A stretch of 57,395 bases of DNA from NCBI GenBank assembly GCA_903887415.1, contig CAISPO010000035.1, forward strand, positions 1-57,395, given 5' to 3'. Source of the stretch: an uncultured Bacteroidota bacterium. GTDB lineage: Bacteria; Bacteroidota; Bacteroidia; Chitinophagales; Chitinophagaceae. The position numbers were made by a program, and so were the translations under genes. Of this stretch, positions 21,840-32,400 are shown one piece after another (within the stretch, counting starts at the first letter, position 1; every line of letters starts with the position of its first letter). The notes under the pieces are model-generated. The model worked only from the letters and a program-made list of their open reading frames with translations, searched no databases and was not told where the DNA came from.

Positions 21840-23876
21840 TCACCTTACCACGGTCACGTCGCCTTTTCTTGTGTGCTGTGGATAATTTGGATTTGTAGAA
21901 TAGACCAGATAGAACTTGTAAACATCCAAGTCAACATATACACCGTTATATCTTCCATCCCATTTAGCATATGGGTCTTTAGTAAAAAACACACATTGTC
22001 CCCATCTGTTGTATATTGAAAATGCGTAGAAATTTACCGCGCAGCCATGGTCAAAAACCGGGCCGAAGTCATCGTTCAAGCCATCGCCGTTGGGGGTAAA
22101 AGCGTTTGGTATTACCGTATTGCAGTTGCAGAGCCCACTGTCTGTTTTTACATTGAACGTTTCTACTATCGCAACATCAGTATTACCTAGTCCCTTCACC
22201 GTATAAGTGCCAGCACCGGCTATATGCAACACGGAGTCGGAACTACCATCGCCCCAGGTATAAAGACTGTAGCCGGGTGGGGCTACAAGCAGCATATTGT
22301 CGCTGGGGCACATAGATGTGTCGAATTCGGTATAAATGGTATAGGCACCTCCATCTAAACCACCGCCGGCGCCCTGTCCGGAACCTTGTCCTGAACCAGG
22401 ACCGGAGCCCGAGATAAAACTGTACTTGGCGAGGTATTGCCATGTTTCGGCAGTTGTGACAGTAGCCAGAACATCATTAGCAATAATAAACGGTGTGCAC
22501 GGATATTTATAATCTGAACAGAGAAGAACGTTGCCATAGGGATCGCAGGCAATATTTGCCTGGTGGGTGGAACCGCTTTGCAGAACTCCTCCAAAGGTAT
22601 AATAGCCGGATGTATCGAAACCAGCGATAAAGACTGGATCAACACTGGCAGGTGGAACAACTAGAACCTGGCCGTCTATACGCACCTGGTCGCTGAACGC
22701 ACCGCTCACCCATACCTGGCCCATTGGAGAATACGTTATACCATACCCCCATGTATTACCTCCGGTTGATGAACCGAAAGACTTAGACCACACAAAATTA
22801 TTATCTGCATTTAACTTCACGATGTACTGAACAGGCTGGCCAGGATATGGGTTTACAAAGCCTGTACCTGCGAAGGATAACTGATCTTCGGCAGTACCAC
22901 CTGTGAGATAAACATTATTGTGGACATCAGTGGTTACGCCACTTGCATACACCATTCCGGAGCCACTACTACCGCTGGCCCATGTGGGGCTACCGGCAGT
23001 GTCATAACGCGCAATAAAGGCATTCCAACGTTGTGGCCCTGTACCAGTGTCTGCTATGGCCAATGGCCCAAAAGCAACAGAGTCCGAATTGAACATACCC
23101 GCTATATAGACGCTGCCGGCCGGAGTTACAGCAATACTAAAAGGTATGTCATTACCTGTACCACCAGCACTTTTAGCCCAAACCAGGTTGCCCAGGGAGT
23201 CGTATTTTATCAGCAAAATATCATCAGTCGCTCCTGAGTTGTCTTTGTTGATAAGGGTGTTGCTGCCAATGGTTACTGTTGGTAAATTAAAACAGGTTGT
23301 TACATACACGTCTCCATCCGGGCCGGTTGCAATCGCGCCGAGGCTAAGCATTTTTGCGGTGCTGCCACCGTTAAATGCCACGGGCGGAGCAACATTTGTA
23401 CCCGATCTGCCGCCGGCATTCTTTGCCCAGGTCACATTTCCATCGCCGTCGTACTTTGCGATAAAATACTGCGCATTGGGCCACGCGGTATTGATGAGTG
23501 TAAATGAACCTAACTGTATAGTGGAATCAAGCATCCAGCCGAGCAAGTAGCAGTTGCCTGCGAGGTCGGTGGCAATATTGATCAGGAACGAATGAGATCC
23601 CTCGGGGGTGCTGCGAGCCCATAGAAAGTGCCCATACCCATCATATTTTGCCAGCTCACACAGATCGCCGGTACCGGTGAAGGGCAAGCCATAGTGTTCG
23701 AAGGAGATTTCACCTGAAGATATGCCGGCCACAAACGCATTGCCCGCAGGGTCGGTAGCTACAGGCCACGATGTGACATTATTGCCAATGGTACCCCTGC
23801 CCCATATCCAGCCCTGCGCATAAGCATCATGACAGAAAACAAAACCTATAAAAAAAAGTGCAAAGAAACGCGACAT
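21840..23876 (-). CDS. Surface protein with beta-propeller repeats and gliding-type (CHU_C) C-terminus
   Basis: The 678-aa protein has a signal peptide (MSRFFALFFIGFVFCHDAYAQ). Residues about 25-490 contain SBBP-like repeats (DPAGNAFVAGISSG; GNVTWAKNAGG; GNLVWAKSAGGTGNDI), each closed by a Trp-Ala-Lys segment. After a Gly/Ser-rich linker (SGPGSGQGSGQGAGGG) comes an Ig-like segment and the gliding-motility-associated C-terminal domain: IPNAFTPNGDGLNDDF and FSIYNRWGQCVF ... WDGRYNG. That domain directs proteins through the type IX system (type B). It is probably an adhesin or surface scaffold. It begins 39 nt after the lipoprotein gene on the same strand. Confidence 0.88.
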   Translation of the reverse strand: MSRFFALFFIGFVFCHDAYAQGWIWGRGTIGNNVTSWPVATDPAGNAFVAGISSGEISFEHYGLPFTGTGDLCELAKYDGYGHFLWARSTPEGSHSFLINIATDLAGNCYLLGWMLDSTIQLGSFTLINTAWPNAQYFIAKYDGDGNVTWAKNAGGRSGTNVAPPVAFNGGSTAKMLSLGAIATGPDGDVYVTTCFNLPTVTIGSNTLINKDNSGATDDILLIKYDSLGNLVWAKSAGGTGNDIPFSIAVTPAGSVYIAGMFNSDSVAFGPLAIADTGTGPQRWNAFIARYDTAGSPTWASGSSGSGMVYASGVTTDVHNNVYLTGGTAEDQLSFAGTGFVNPYPGQPVQYIVKLNADNNFVWSKSFGSSTGGNTWGYGITYSPMGQVWVSGAFSDQVRIDGQVLVVPPASVDPVFIAGFDTSGYYTFGGVLQSGSTHQANIACDPYGNVLLCSDYKYPCTPFIIANDVLATVTTAETWQYLAKYSFISGSGPGSGQGSGQGAGGGLDGGAYTIYTEFDTSMCPSDNMLLVAPPGYSLYTWGDGSSDSVLHIAGAGTYTVKGLGNTDVAIVETFNVKTDSGLCNCNTVIPNAFTPNGDGLNDDFGPVFDHGCAVNFYAFSIYNRWGQCVFFTKDPYAKWDGRYNGVYVDLDVYKFYLVYSTNPNYPQHTRKGDVTVVR

Positions 23877-23915
23877 AGTTCTCCAGTAAGGTTTTAAAAT
23901 ATTTGTCCCGGTTTG

Positions 23916-24404
23916 TTAAAATCCCTTTCCAAGGGCTGTGAACTTTCCATTGGCAACAACGGAACCATTGGCGAGCGTTCCTTGAAACACACCATATATG
24001 TTCTTGCCAACAACACCGTTTATTGTGATGGTACCTTGCGCAAAAGAAGTTTGCGTATAGATGAGGCCATTGGTTTCATAATCGCCATGATTGAGTGATG
24101 CGCTATCTATATAGTAGCTTCCAACACCATAAAAACCAACGATCTTAAATGTAAAATTGGATACTACTATTGTGCCGGAAGTATCATTACCTGTAATAAC
24201 GCATGTGCTGTCACTTTTAACCGCAGTGACATACTGGTCGCTTATTGCCGAAAAACTGGTAACATCACCTGACTTTGTGAGCGTAGCAGACATAACATAC
24301 GAAGACGGAGAAAGCATTGCAGCCGCAGCAAGGTTTTGCCTTTTACAGCAACCCGACACTCCTACTATCACCAACATAATTGCCACAAAAAAAGCTATTC
24401 GCAT
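23916..24404 (-). CDS. Hypothetical lipoprotein
   Basis: The 162-aa protein starts MRIAFFVAIMLVIVGVSGCCKRQ, a signal peptide with a lipobox ending at Cys 19, so it should be lipid-anchored after export. The remainder is Ser/Thr/Gly-rich and beta-strand-like (GVVGKNIYGVFQGTL; GSVVANGKFTALGKGF). It resembles small lipoproteins of Bacteroidota with an NGKF-type end, of unknown role. It precedes the CHU_C surface protein by 39 nt and is probably co-transcribed with it. Confidence 0.7.
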   Translation of the reverse strand: MRIAFFVAIMLVIVGVSGCCKRQNLAAAAMLSPSSYVMSATLTKSGDVTSFSAISDQYVTAVKSDSTCVITGNDTSGTIVVSNFTFKIVGFYGVGSYYIDSASLNHGDYETNGLIYTQTSFAQGTITINGVVGKNIYGVFQGTLANGSVVANGKFTALGKGF

Positions 24405-24773
24405 AAATTAATGATCTGTTTCTATCATTGACGTGCATACAGCGGGGAATGTTAGTAAGCGGTTGATATTTATGTTGTTATTATAGCTTTTCAGCTAGAA
24501 TGCATGCCAGTCGTAAGCCGGGTAAATTATTTGGGCAAGGGAGCAATTCAACTCTTTACACTGAACATCACATTCACCCCCACCCGGTTGGTACTTTTCG
24601 TTCATTTCACCACCGGCTTCACCGGCGACTATTCACATTGAAGCCCTCTGGGCTTCTTTTTAACTGAATTTCACTATCGCTCCGATTCGAAAATTTGAAT
24701 TGCATCCCCGGGAAAAATAGTCGCGTGCGCTGGTGAAAAATAATACTAATTTGCAAGCACCTTTTGCGCTCCT
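24405..24773. other. Intergenic region between divergent genes
   Basis: About 370 bp between the divergently transcribed lipoprotein and the 193-aa secreted protein. It holds the MITE-like repeat at 24543-24703. The remaining sequence should contain both promoters; I see no convincing -33/-7 pair. Confidence 0.4.
24543..24703. repeat. MITE-like triple-hairpin repeat, copy 1
   Basis: Bounded by GCAATTCAA (24543-24551) and TTGAATTGC (24695-24703). Inside, the order of features matches copy 2 at 37992-38148: ATCACATTCA, a C-rich/G-rich stem, ACTTTTCG, CACCGGCTTCACCGG, and GAAGCCCTCTGGGCTTC. The two copies are about 160 bp with a conserved hairpin layout. Confidence 0.8.
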
Positions 24774-25355
24774 ATGAGAAAGATAATAGCCTCCTTAGTT
24801 CTATTGATCTGCATCACCGGCCATTCTGTCGCGCAGCAGCTTTCCGCGGAATATATTGAGCAATGCAATGATTTTCTTAAATATCTAATACCTGCAGATC
24901 TACACCACGTGAATGATATATACATCTGGTCGCCGCCTATTTCGGTAAGTGATCGCCTTTTCCTGGAATCTTCCGAGTTGGATTCGACAAAGCCGTGGGT
25001 GTGTTATGAGCAGGCACCTTGCGGATCTGCACCTAAAAATACAGATACTATACGATTAACGAGTAAGGATATGAGCTGCCTGAGGAAGCACTTTAGTGCA
25101 AAACATGATACGGCATGGATAAATAAACTGGCATCTGCGACGGGCTTGCTGACCGGTCAACCGCAGGTAATAACGGGGGTCGATGCACACCATGAGCTGT
25201 TATCGGCACCATTGTTTTTGCAGCATAATACTGTCTGCATAGTGTACCGGGAAACAAGCGATTCTTATGGCCGAGGCGGGGGCTATATGGTATATAAAAA
25301 AGACAAACGGGGTTGGGTATTCATAGTTGATATGTTCAGTTTTATTGAAAATTAA
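24774..25355 (+). CDS. Hypothetical secreted protein
   Basis: The 193-aa protein starts with a signal peptide (MRKIIASLVLLICITGHSVAQ). The mature part shows no family I recognise. It contains a Cys pair (WVCYEQAPCGSAP) and ends with YMVYKKDKRGWVFIVDMFSF, reminiscent of small periplasmic proteins in which a final beta-sheet closes the fold. It is monocistronic, with the MITE-like repeat upstream and a hairpin region shared with convergent ftsY downstream. Confidence 0.6.
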   Translation: MRKIIASLVLLICITGHSVAQQLSAEYIEQCNDFLKYLIPADLHHVNDIYIWSPPISVSDRLFLESSELDSTKPWVCYEQAPCGSAPKNTDTIRLTSKDMSCLRKHFSAKHDTAWINKLASATGLLTGQPQVITGVDAHHELLSAPLFLQHNTVCIVYRETSDSYGRGGGYMVYKKDKRGWVFIVDMFSFIEN

Positions 25356-25520
25356 GACTGCTGCCGTTACCGTTTGCCTCCGGGAGATTCTCCCTTCACC
25401 GGATCACCGGCAATTTAGGAACTGTAGCTCGTAACTGCAACGCTCTCCGTTCTTTCCTAAAACAAGTATCGCCGAGTTCTGAGAAAAGCAGAGCCACGAG
25501 GACGTGATTGAACATAAAAT

Positions 25521-25594
25521 ATCGGCGCAGTTGCCATTAGGGCGTCTGACGGCTATGAGCCGTACTGACGCTAACTCTAATCAGTATCCGATTA
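25521..25594. repeat. Nested hairpin between convergent genes (GCGTCTGAC repeat, copy 1)
   Basis: GCGTC-TG-ACGGCT-ATG-AGCCGT-ACT-GACGC (25542-25571) forms a strong stem, enclosed by ATTAG/CTAAT and ATCGG/CCGAT pairings. It lies between the end of the 193-aa gene and the end of ftsY, so it may terminate both. The core words GCGTCTGAC and GTACTGAC recur at 35205-35233. Confidence 0.6.
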
Positions 25595-25606
25595 TTTAAA
25601 AATGTA

Positions 25607-26584
25607 TTACTTCTCCAAACTAAACAGACTATCCACAAACTCTTCTTTGTTGAAGATCTGGAGGTCTTCCATTTTTTCGCCTACGCCTATGTATTTTACG
25701 GGGATCCTGAATTGATTGGCGATGGCGAGGACTACGCCGCCTTTGGCAGTGCCATCGAGCTTGGTGATGGCTATAGCGGTGACATCGGTGGCGGCGGTGA
25801 AGTGCTTGGCTTGCTCTATTGCGTTCTGGCCGGTGCTGCCATCGAGTACCAATAGAACTTCGTGGGGAGCATCGGGCATTTTCTTCTTTATCACACGGTG
25901 TATCTTGCCCAGCTCATCCATGAGGTAAGCTTTGTTGTGGAGCCTGCCTGCGGTGTCTATGATCACTACATCGGCCTCTCGGGCCATTCCGCTTTGCACG
26001 GTATCAAAAGCCACTGAACTGGGGTCGCTGCCCATTTCTTTTTTAACTATCGGCACTCCTACCCGCTCGCTCCATATGGTGAGCTGATCCACCGCTGCAG
26101 CGCGGAAGGTGTCGGCGGCGCCAAGTACCACGCTTTTTCCCGCTTTTTTAAAGTTATACGCCAGCTTACCGATAGTGGTGGTTTTGCCTACTCCATTCAC
26201 TCCTACTACGAGTATCACATATGGTTTCTTGCCGGCAGGCACATCGAATGTGGCAAATTCATTTGAGGGAGCATTGGTGAGCATGCTCATGATCTCTTCC
26301 TGCAATATGCGATTGAGCTGAGAAGTGCCTACATATTTATCTTTCGCTACACGGGCCTCAATGCGGTCTATAATGGCAACTGTTGTGTCCACGCCTACAT
26401 CAGCACCTACCAGCGCGTCTTCCACACTGTCGAGTACTTCTTCGTCCACCTTGTCTTTGCCCGCAATGGCCTTGGTGAGCTTTGAGAAAAATCCTTCTTT
26501 GGTTTTCTTGAGCCCTTCGTCCAGCGTCTCTTTTTGTTCCTGCTGCTCTTTATTGCGTTTAAATATCTTATCAAATAATCCCAT
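25607..26584 (-). CDS. ftsY: Signal recognition particle receptor FtsY
   Basis: The 325-aa GTPase docks SRP-ribosome complexes at the membrane for co-translational insertion. The N-terminal helical bundle is short (MGLFDKIFKRNKEQQEQKE), as in Bacteroidota FtsY without a long acidic A-domain. The NG domain shows all SRP-GTPase motifs: GVNGVGKTTTIGKLA (G1), DTFRAAAVDQL, DTAGRLHNKAYLMDEL (G3), TKLDGTAKGG (G4), and the closing YIGVGEKMEDLQIFNKEEFV. The start is the standard one for the family. In many Bacteroidota ftsY follows rpmB-rpmG; those are not adjacent here. Confidence 0.97.
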   Translation of the reverse strand: MGLFDKIFKRNKEQQEQKETLDEGLKKTKEGFFSKLTKAIAGKDKVDEEVLDSVEDALVGADVGVDTTVAIIDRIEARVAKDKYVGTSQLNRILQEEIMSMLTNAPSNEFATFDVPAGKKPYVILVVGVNGVGKTTTIGKLAYNFKKAGKSVVLGAADTFRAAAVDQLTIWSERVGVPIVKKEMGSDPSSVAFDTVQSGMAREADVVIIDTAGRLHNKAYLMDELGKIHRVIKKKMPDAPHEVLLVLDGSTGQNAIEQAKHFTAATDVTAIAITKLDGTAKGGVVLAIANQFRIPVKYIGVGEKMEDLQIFNKEEFVDSLFSLEK

Positions 26585-26655
26585 GCGGTATATTTAGAAA
26601 GGTGCAAAATTAGCGAATATAAAATTCAGCATGAGAAGTATCCTACAAAAAAGGT

Positions 26656-26743
26656 TTCTCGCAAAGAGCGCAAAGGGTTCTCTCGCAAGAACGCAAAGCC
26701 CGCAGTGCCCCCATTCCGTTTTTAAGACCGCCAAGTACGAGTA
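26656..26743 (+). repeat. GCAAAG-type intergenic repeat, copy B
   Basis: TCTCGCAAAG, GCGCAAAG, CGCAGTGCC and TTTTTAAGACCGCCAAGTACGAGT appear in the same order as at 38592-38671. It lies between ftsY and the proline-rich protein gene (intergenic region 26585-26830), which otherwise holds nothing recognisable. Confidence 0.65.
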
Positions 26744-26830
26744 TGAGTTTTGCAAACATAGGAGGTGTTATTCAGCTCTCATTTCTCCCTATTAAGAGCT
26801 TGTGCAGCGTATTATCACTGCTTTATTTCG

Positions 26831-29218
26831 CTATTTAGGGAAGGTCACTGCTGGTTTCTGGCCTTTGTAGGCGGGCACATGGCGCAAGGCATCCGCTATG
26901 CAAACGTATCCTTCGGCGGTCTTTTTAAAACAGCCTTTGTTGGCTTGCATCAATGCCAGAGAATAGTCTTTTAACTGGTGCTGATAGATATTGCCAACTT
27001 CAGGATATTTCTGCAAGATCATGGCTGCAAGCTCTGACAGCACCATATTTTTGATGCCAAACTGGTTCAGGTCGGTTAATTCACTTTCACTGAGCTCACT
27101 GTTGGGCCTCGGGTTGAGCTCCTTGCCATGCGGTGCCTCGGCCTGCGGTTCTTCAGCCGGTTTCGGTGCTTCCTTTGCCACTTTGGCCTCTTTTACGGCT
27201 TTGGTTTTTTTTGTATTCAGGTCAATCGGCTCCCTGGCTGGTTTTTCAACCGGCTTTTCAGCAGGTTTTTCTTCCGGCGTGGGAGGGGCAGATTCGGGCT
27301 GTGATGCGGCTGGTGTAGGCTCTGCAGGTTTAGCATCGCCTGGTGCAGCAGCGGCCACCGTATGCGCTGTACTGTCGTGGGATAATGGCATGTTGAGGCT
27401 ATCGGTTGTCCCGGCAGCCCATGCTTCTGTTTGTTTGGAACTGTTTCTTTTATATAGGAATGCGGCACCTGCCCCTACCACTAAGAGCAGGACAACACCA
27501 ATGATCACACCTTTCCTCTTATAAAAAGGAGTTGGCTCAAAGTCCATTTCATTAGCAGGCGCTTCTTTCTTCGCAGTATGATAAGGCGGCTTCTGGGCCA
27601 CAGGAGGTACTGGTTTTGGTGCAGGCTTAGGTGGTGGTACCGGCTCTGGCCTGGCAACGGGTTGAGGTTTTGGCTCCGGGCGCGGTGGCGCTGGTGGTGG
27701 CGTTGGTTTCGGAATTGGCGCCGGATGGGGTTTTGGCTGAGCGGGCGATGGCTTAGGAGCGGGCGCAGGTTCCGGCTTAGACGTAACGGGTGGTAACGGA
27801 GCAGGCGCAGGGACCGGCTTGGGAGCAGGCTGCGGCGGTGGCACAGGTTTAGGAACTGGCGCGGGTTCGGTTTTTTGTACAGGTATTGGTTCCGGCGCGG
27901 GTATCGTAGCAGGCACAGGAGCGATAGGCTTTGGAACGGGTTCAGGTATTGGTTCCGGCGCGGGTATCGGAGCAGGCACAGGAGCGATAGGCTTTGGAAC
28001 GGGTTCAGGTATTGGTTCCGGCGCGGGTATCGGAGCAGGCATTGGAGCTATAGGCTTTGGAACAGGTACCGATTCCGGTGCAGGAGTTGGTATTGGTGCA
28101 GGCTGCGGCGCCGGTATAGGCGCAGAAGCTGTTTTAATTTCCGGTACAGGCTCGGGTGTTGGCGCAGGTAATGGTTTGGACTCGTGCACCGGTTGAGGAG
28201 CAGGTGTTGGTATCGGCTCTGGTACCGGTGGATTTATCGGCTGTTGAACAGGCGCTGCTGTGGCAAGTAGCGGAATGGGCATTTCTGCGGCAACTGGTTG
28301 ATTGCCCTTCAGCAAAAGGCTGTCCAGCTTATCGCGCATTTGCTTTGAATAGTCAATGAGCCGATCGTATTCGTCCACCATCTTTTGCAGTTCTTCACGG
28401 TTCGCATGGTCTAGCGGAATGGCTGCGTTTCCGAGCGGCAGCGCAGGCATTGCGGCAGCTACCGGCGGAACTGGCTGCACAGGCTTTTCCGGTACCGGTG
28501 CAGTTTTTGGCGTAGTGCTTACGGCCTCAGGTGGCCTTGGAGTGCCGTCCTTGTAACTGGTGAAATCATCCCATTCAATGACCTTAATTGCACCCTTCTT
28601 ATGTATGTAGTGCGATATTTTATCGTTAAAAGAAAAGTACAGCGTCTCCGCGTCTTTATAGCTCTTCAGCGCCTCATCGAAAAAACGAACTACCTGCGGC
28701 GTGTTTTCTACATTACCCGGATTAATGAAAAACTTTTTTTGCGGGTTTATCTTGGTACTGTAGTAAGGCGTATTTTCAATGGTTTTTGTATTGAATTTTA
28801 CGGTCTGGAACTGTGCCGGTTCCTTTACATTAAGATTTACGGCCTGCCTTACCTGGATGGTATTATTACTCAGGTTCTGCGCATTGTTAATTATATCGTC
28901 GTGCAGCTCCCGCAGCAGTTTGTAGATAGTATTGGGATCCACATACACCTGCTGCAATACAATTGCCGAGCCGATGAAAGTGCCGTTCCTGTTGGCATTC
29001 ATCTCCCTGGCATGTGAATACAGGCAAAAAGCTATAGAATAAACGCCATTTACAAATTCTCTTTTAACACTATATAGCTCTGTTCCGGGGAAAAGTGCGA
29101 TCTCTTCGTTATCAAGGTCGAGGCTTTTGCTAAATTCAACATCGAAACTAAATGCCTGTTGAAAACCATAAGGCTGACCAAAAGTTCCAAATACGCCTAG
29201 TCCAAGCAGGTTCTCCAT
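26831..29218 (-). CDS. Proline-rich single-pass membrane protein of unknown function
   Basis: This 795-aa protein has no N-terminal signal. Residues 1-215 form a folded domain (ENLLGLGVFGTFGQPYGFQQ; HAREMNANRNGTFIGSAIVL) that I cannot assign, though the layout slightly resembles GTPase-associated GAP1-N-like domains. Residues about 225-560 are a Pro/Ala/Glu-rich linker with coil-forming DHANREELQKMVDEYDRLI and with 21-residue repeats (63-bp units at 27882, 27945, 28008). A single transmembrane helix follows (KGVIIGVVLLLVVGAGAAFLY), then a second charged linker and a final conserved-looking domain of about 95 residues (LAAMILQKYPEVGNIYQHQL). Topology is probably N-in, C-out with a long linker. 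Confidence 0.75.
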   Translation of the reverse strand: MENLLGLGVFGTFGQPYGFQQAFSFDVEFSKSLDLDNEEIALFPGTELYSVKREFVNGVYSIAFCLYSHAREMNANRNGTFIGSAIVLQQVYVDPNTIYKLLRELHDDIINNAQNLSNNTIQVRQAVNLNVKEPAQFQTVKFNTKTIENTPYYSTKINPQKKFFINPGNVENTPQVVRFFDEALKSYKDAETLYFSFNDKISHYIHKKGAIKVIEWDDFTSYKDGTPRPPEAVSTTPKTAPVPEKPVQPVPPVAAAMPALPLGNAAIPLDHANREELQKMVDEYDRLIDYSKQMRDKLDSLLLKGNQPVAAEMPIPLLATAAPVQQPINPPVPEPIPTPAPQPVHESKPLPAPTPEPVPEIKTASAPIPAPQPAPIPTPAPESVPVPKPIAPMPAPIPAPEPIPEPVPKPIAPVPAPIPAPEPIPEPVPKPIAPVPATIPAPEPIPVQKTEPAPVPKPVPPPQPAPKPVPAPAPLPPVTSKPEPAPAPKPSPAQPKPHPAPIPKPTPPPAPPRPEPKPQPVARPEPVPPPKPAPKPVPPVAQKPPYHTAKKEAPANEMDFEPTPFYKRKGVIIGVVLLLVVGAGAAFLYKRNSSKQTEAWAAGTTDSLNMPLSHDSTAHTVAAAAPGDAKPAEPTPAASQPESAPPTPEEKPAEKPVEKPAREPIDLNTKKTKAVKEAKVAKEAPKPAEEPQAEAPHGKELNPRPNSELSESELTDLNQFGIKNMVLSELAAMILQKYPEVGNIYQHQLKDYSLALMQANKGCFKKTAEGYVCIADALRHVPAYKGQKPAVTFPK
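27882..28070 (-). repeat. 63-bp in-frame minisatellite in the proline-rich gene
   Basis: Three nearly identical 63-bp units begin at 27882, 27945 and 28008; each encodes 21 residues of the type PIPAPEPIPEPVPKPIAPV. The period keeps the frame, so copy-number change would alter only linker length. Confidence 0.85.
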
Positions 29219-29298
29219 GTTTAATTCTCTTTAATCTCTAAAAGTATAGTGAGTTTTTGATTTTTGCAACTAAAATAATTCACTTCGGTGTTAGTATC

Positions 29299-29346
29299 TC
29301 TCGCAAAAAAGGTTTCCCTCGCAAAGCTGCAAAGCCCGCCGTCCCA
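29299..29346 (+). repeat. GCAAAG-type intergenic repeat, copy C (partial)
   Basis: TCTCGCAAAAAAGGTTTCCCTCGCAAAG...GCAAAGCCCGCCG, a truncated member of the family seen at 20466, 26656 and 38592. It lies upstream of the proline-rich gene and downstream of the subtilisin-like gene. Confidence 0.5.
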
Positions 29347-29409
29347 GCAAGCAGAGCGACAAAGTGTTGCCGCTCTTTGTAAAAATAAAATTATGATCAA
29401 ACTGTGAAG

Positions 29410-32400
29410 CTATTCATAAACCAATTTTGCGGTATAACGCTGTCCGCCAATGTCTATTCGAACGAAGTAAATTCCTTTCGCGTGGTTAGCTGTTTGAAAG
29501 GTAGTGGTATTGTTCCATTGGGTCGCGGTAGCGGTTGCCGCATAATTGCCCCTGCCAGATGCGTCAAAAATGTCCACCCACATCACAGTTCCCGCATCGG
29601 CATGCCACTGGATGGTGAAATTACCATCGTAGTTCGGGTTAGGGTATATATTCATTACCGAGTTGCCATTATCCCACGTTATCGTGCGGATGGGCAGCAC
29701 TATTGTTGTGCCATTCTGGAGCACTGCAGTAAGGCGGTAATGCACCGGTGTGCCATTGGAAATAGCTATTGTGGGCTGATCCGTGACTTCGTATTGCTGT
29801 CCGTAATGGTTTAATGCGGGAACATTGGCGACAGCGGTGTAGGAATTGTTCTCTATGGCACGGTCCAGAATATAATGGTTTACCATGCCATCTATATATG
29901 ATGTCCAGCCAATAAGCGCACTACGATGGCCAACCGGTACGGCAAATATTGTTACGAGGTTATTTGCAGAATCAGCGCTACTAACTTTGCGCACCGGAGA
30001 TGAATAAACGGTGCCGCTGCCTGTCATTGTCCATTGCAGCCGGTAGTATAGCGCACCTGAATCAGGAACAGTCACCTGATCGTTATACGAATATTGGCCG
30101 GGAGTAATGTGCAGTGCCGCGGTGTCTAAAATTGTTGTAAAATTAATACTGTCGGAAGACCGCTGGAGGGTATATATATTCACGGCAGTATCTATCAGCG
30201 AGTACCAGTACGCTGTTGCCTGCGGACCATTCTTAAAGGCAATAAAATTCAAATAGTCTGTACCGGCGGGGAAATTGCCGGTTGGGCCGCCATCGTTGAA
30301 CCAATATTCAGAAAAAGGCTTCGAGGTAATTTCGGCATAATAGCCCTTGTCATATGGCACCCACTTTACAGAGCGGTAAGGGTAATAAGTAAATACACCA
30401 CCGGTATCATCAGCCAGCGAGCCATTTTCCGAATTTGGATTACTATTATCGTATTGGGTGATACCCAGCGAGTAGGCATCCTGGATTGGTGAGCAGGAAG
30501 GGCAATTAGTATTGTTGAGCACATTTACGACCTCGCTATCCAAAAGATATAAGCGGATGGCTGTGCTATCGGCAGGAGTTTGTGCGGCTTTTATGGTATA
30601 GCTGCGCGGGAAGGTGTATTGCGTAGCACCGGGGTTGCTTACCGTATCGTGGGCGTACAATGTTACGGCCACATCGTTTAAGTCCTCATTCATTGGATTT
30701 ACCGAAGCGAGCAATTGGTTATTCAGCAAGTAATTTCCCCAAATATTGGTATTCAGATTTTGGGTAATGGCCACCGTGCTTGCGGCTGGTAATATAGGAT
30801 AATATAGATCGTAAATGTGAATGTCATCCACAGCAATACCTTCGAAGGTGGCGCCGGGATCGGAAGCCAGCACAAAGCGGAAATGGATGGTTTGCCCTAT
30901 GGGTGGCTGCGGCAGCGGGATAGAAGCCACATGCCAGCGGGTAAATCCTTCGGTGTTCCAGATGTCGAACGTGGAATCGTACCAGTTGGTGCCTTGCCCT
31001 GCAGCGCCGAGTTTGGCCCACTCTACCCCATCGAATGTGTATTCTATATAACCCTGGTCGCAAAGTGTGCTGCCGCAATTTTCTATGTCCATGGCCGCAC
31101 TTAAGCTGAGCATGGGATTCGACAACTGTGATATATCGAAACAGGGCGAATAAAGATAAGATGTTTCCAGATTGCTGTAATTACCGGTGAGATTGGTTTT
31201 CCATGCTTTGGTGCCGCTTGCAGCCTTATGAATCTTTGGCGAGGCCGGAGTGCCGTATTGCCAGGAATTTTTGATACCTGCACTAAAATAGCCACCATCG
31301 CCCGACTCAAAGTTTTCGAGGTATGGAAAAGTGCTGATGATATCGCTGTTGCGGAAGCTGTAATTAAGAATGCTGTCGTTTGGCGCATAACTATCTCCTG
31401 CTTCGCTCAACCAAACACTCAGCACATGGGTGGAACCCGGTGCAACATTCAGTTGCTGCGCAAAAGTAAAATTGACGGTATCCTTTGCGGGTATAGAGTT
31501 TATGGTGCCAGTAAATACTGTTCCACCATCCATGCTGTAAAACAGTTGCACATTATTCAGCGGATAGTTAACACCATTATTAACCTGGACGGTAAGCGGC
31601 GCAGATGACGGCAGCCCGCAGTTGTTGGCCAGCGGCGTAACGATCTTCACCAGCCCAACATCATTAGTTACCGTGTATAATCTAAAGTTGTCGAACGTCA
31701 TACCATTACCATAGTCAGGGGCGGCAATGAGTGAAGTATCACTTTGACCGAAGGATATCTGCGTACTTGCAGAGAAATTATGGCCGCTATGCCTTAACAC
31801 ATCTGTGAACGACAAGGATTGCACATGAGTGACTGAACCAGGGTAAACGGCGAGGTCGTAGGTATAGAATGGAGACCAGGAAGCCGCATCATTTCCACGT
31901 GCGGACACCAGGTTACCACTTGATGATTTGGGATTGCCATGAAGCCTGTAGTCGAAATCAACCCTTATCTCCGAGGTGGCAGTATCATAATTGACAAGAT
32001 TGAATGTGCCGACAAAAGTGTTGTGGCTGCCATTCAGCACGTTTTGGTTTTCATCCATGCTCACAGACCTGCTGCCGGTTATGGTAACGTCATCGTCAAC
32101 AAAAGACCGTATCCTGCCAGAGTCATCGGTGTTAAAGTAATCCCAGTGCCCATTGGGCGAAACCCCAATGGAGTCGTGATCAACCGAGAACTTCGGCATA
32201 TTTTCAAAACCATCGATAAATGGTGTTGCCAGGTTCAGGGTATCGTTCGGGATGCTTATTACAGTAAATGAAATTGTATCGTTACCTGGCTGCGGATCGA
32301 TCAAATCAAGATTGTGGATAGCTACGTTAATATTGTATGCACCTGTATCCGCAAAAGACAAACCGGGAATGCCTATTGTGACTACACTGTTAGCGGGAAT

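Noticed and set aside
27578..28196. Gly-rich and Arg/Trp-rich open frames opposite the proline-rich gene
   Set aside because: They are antisense shadows of Pro/Ala codons; composition and lack of start signals rule them out.
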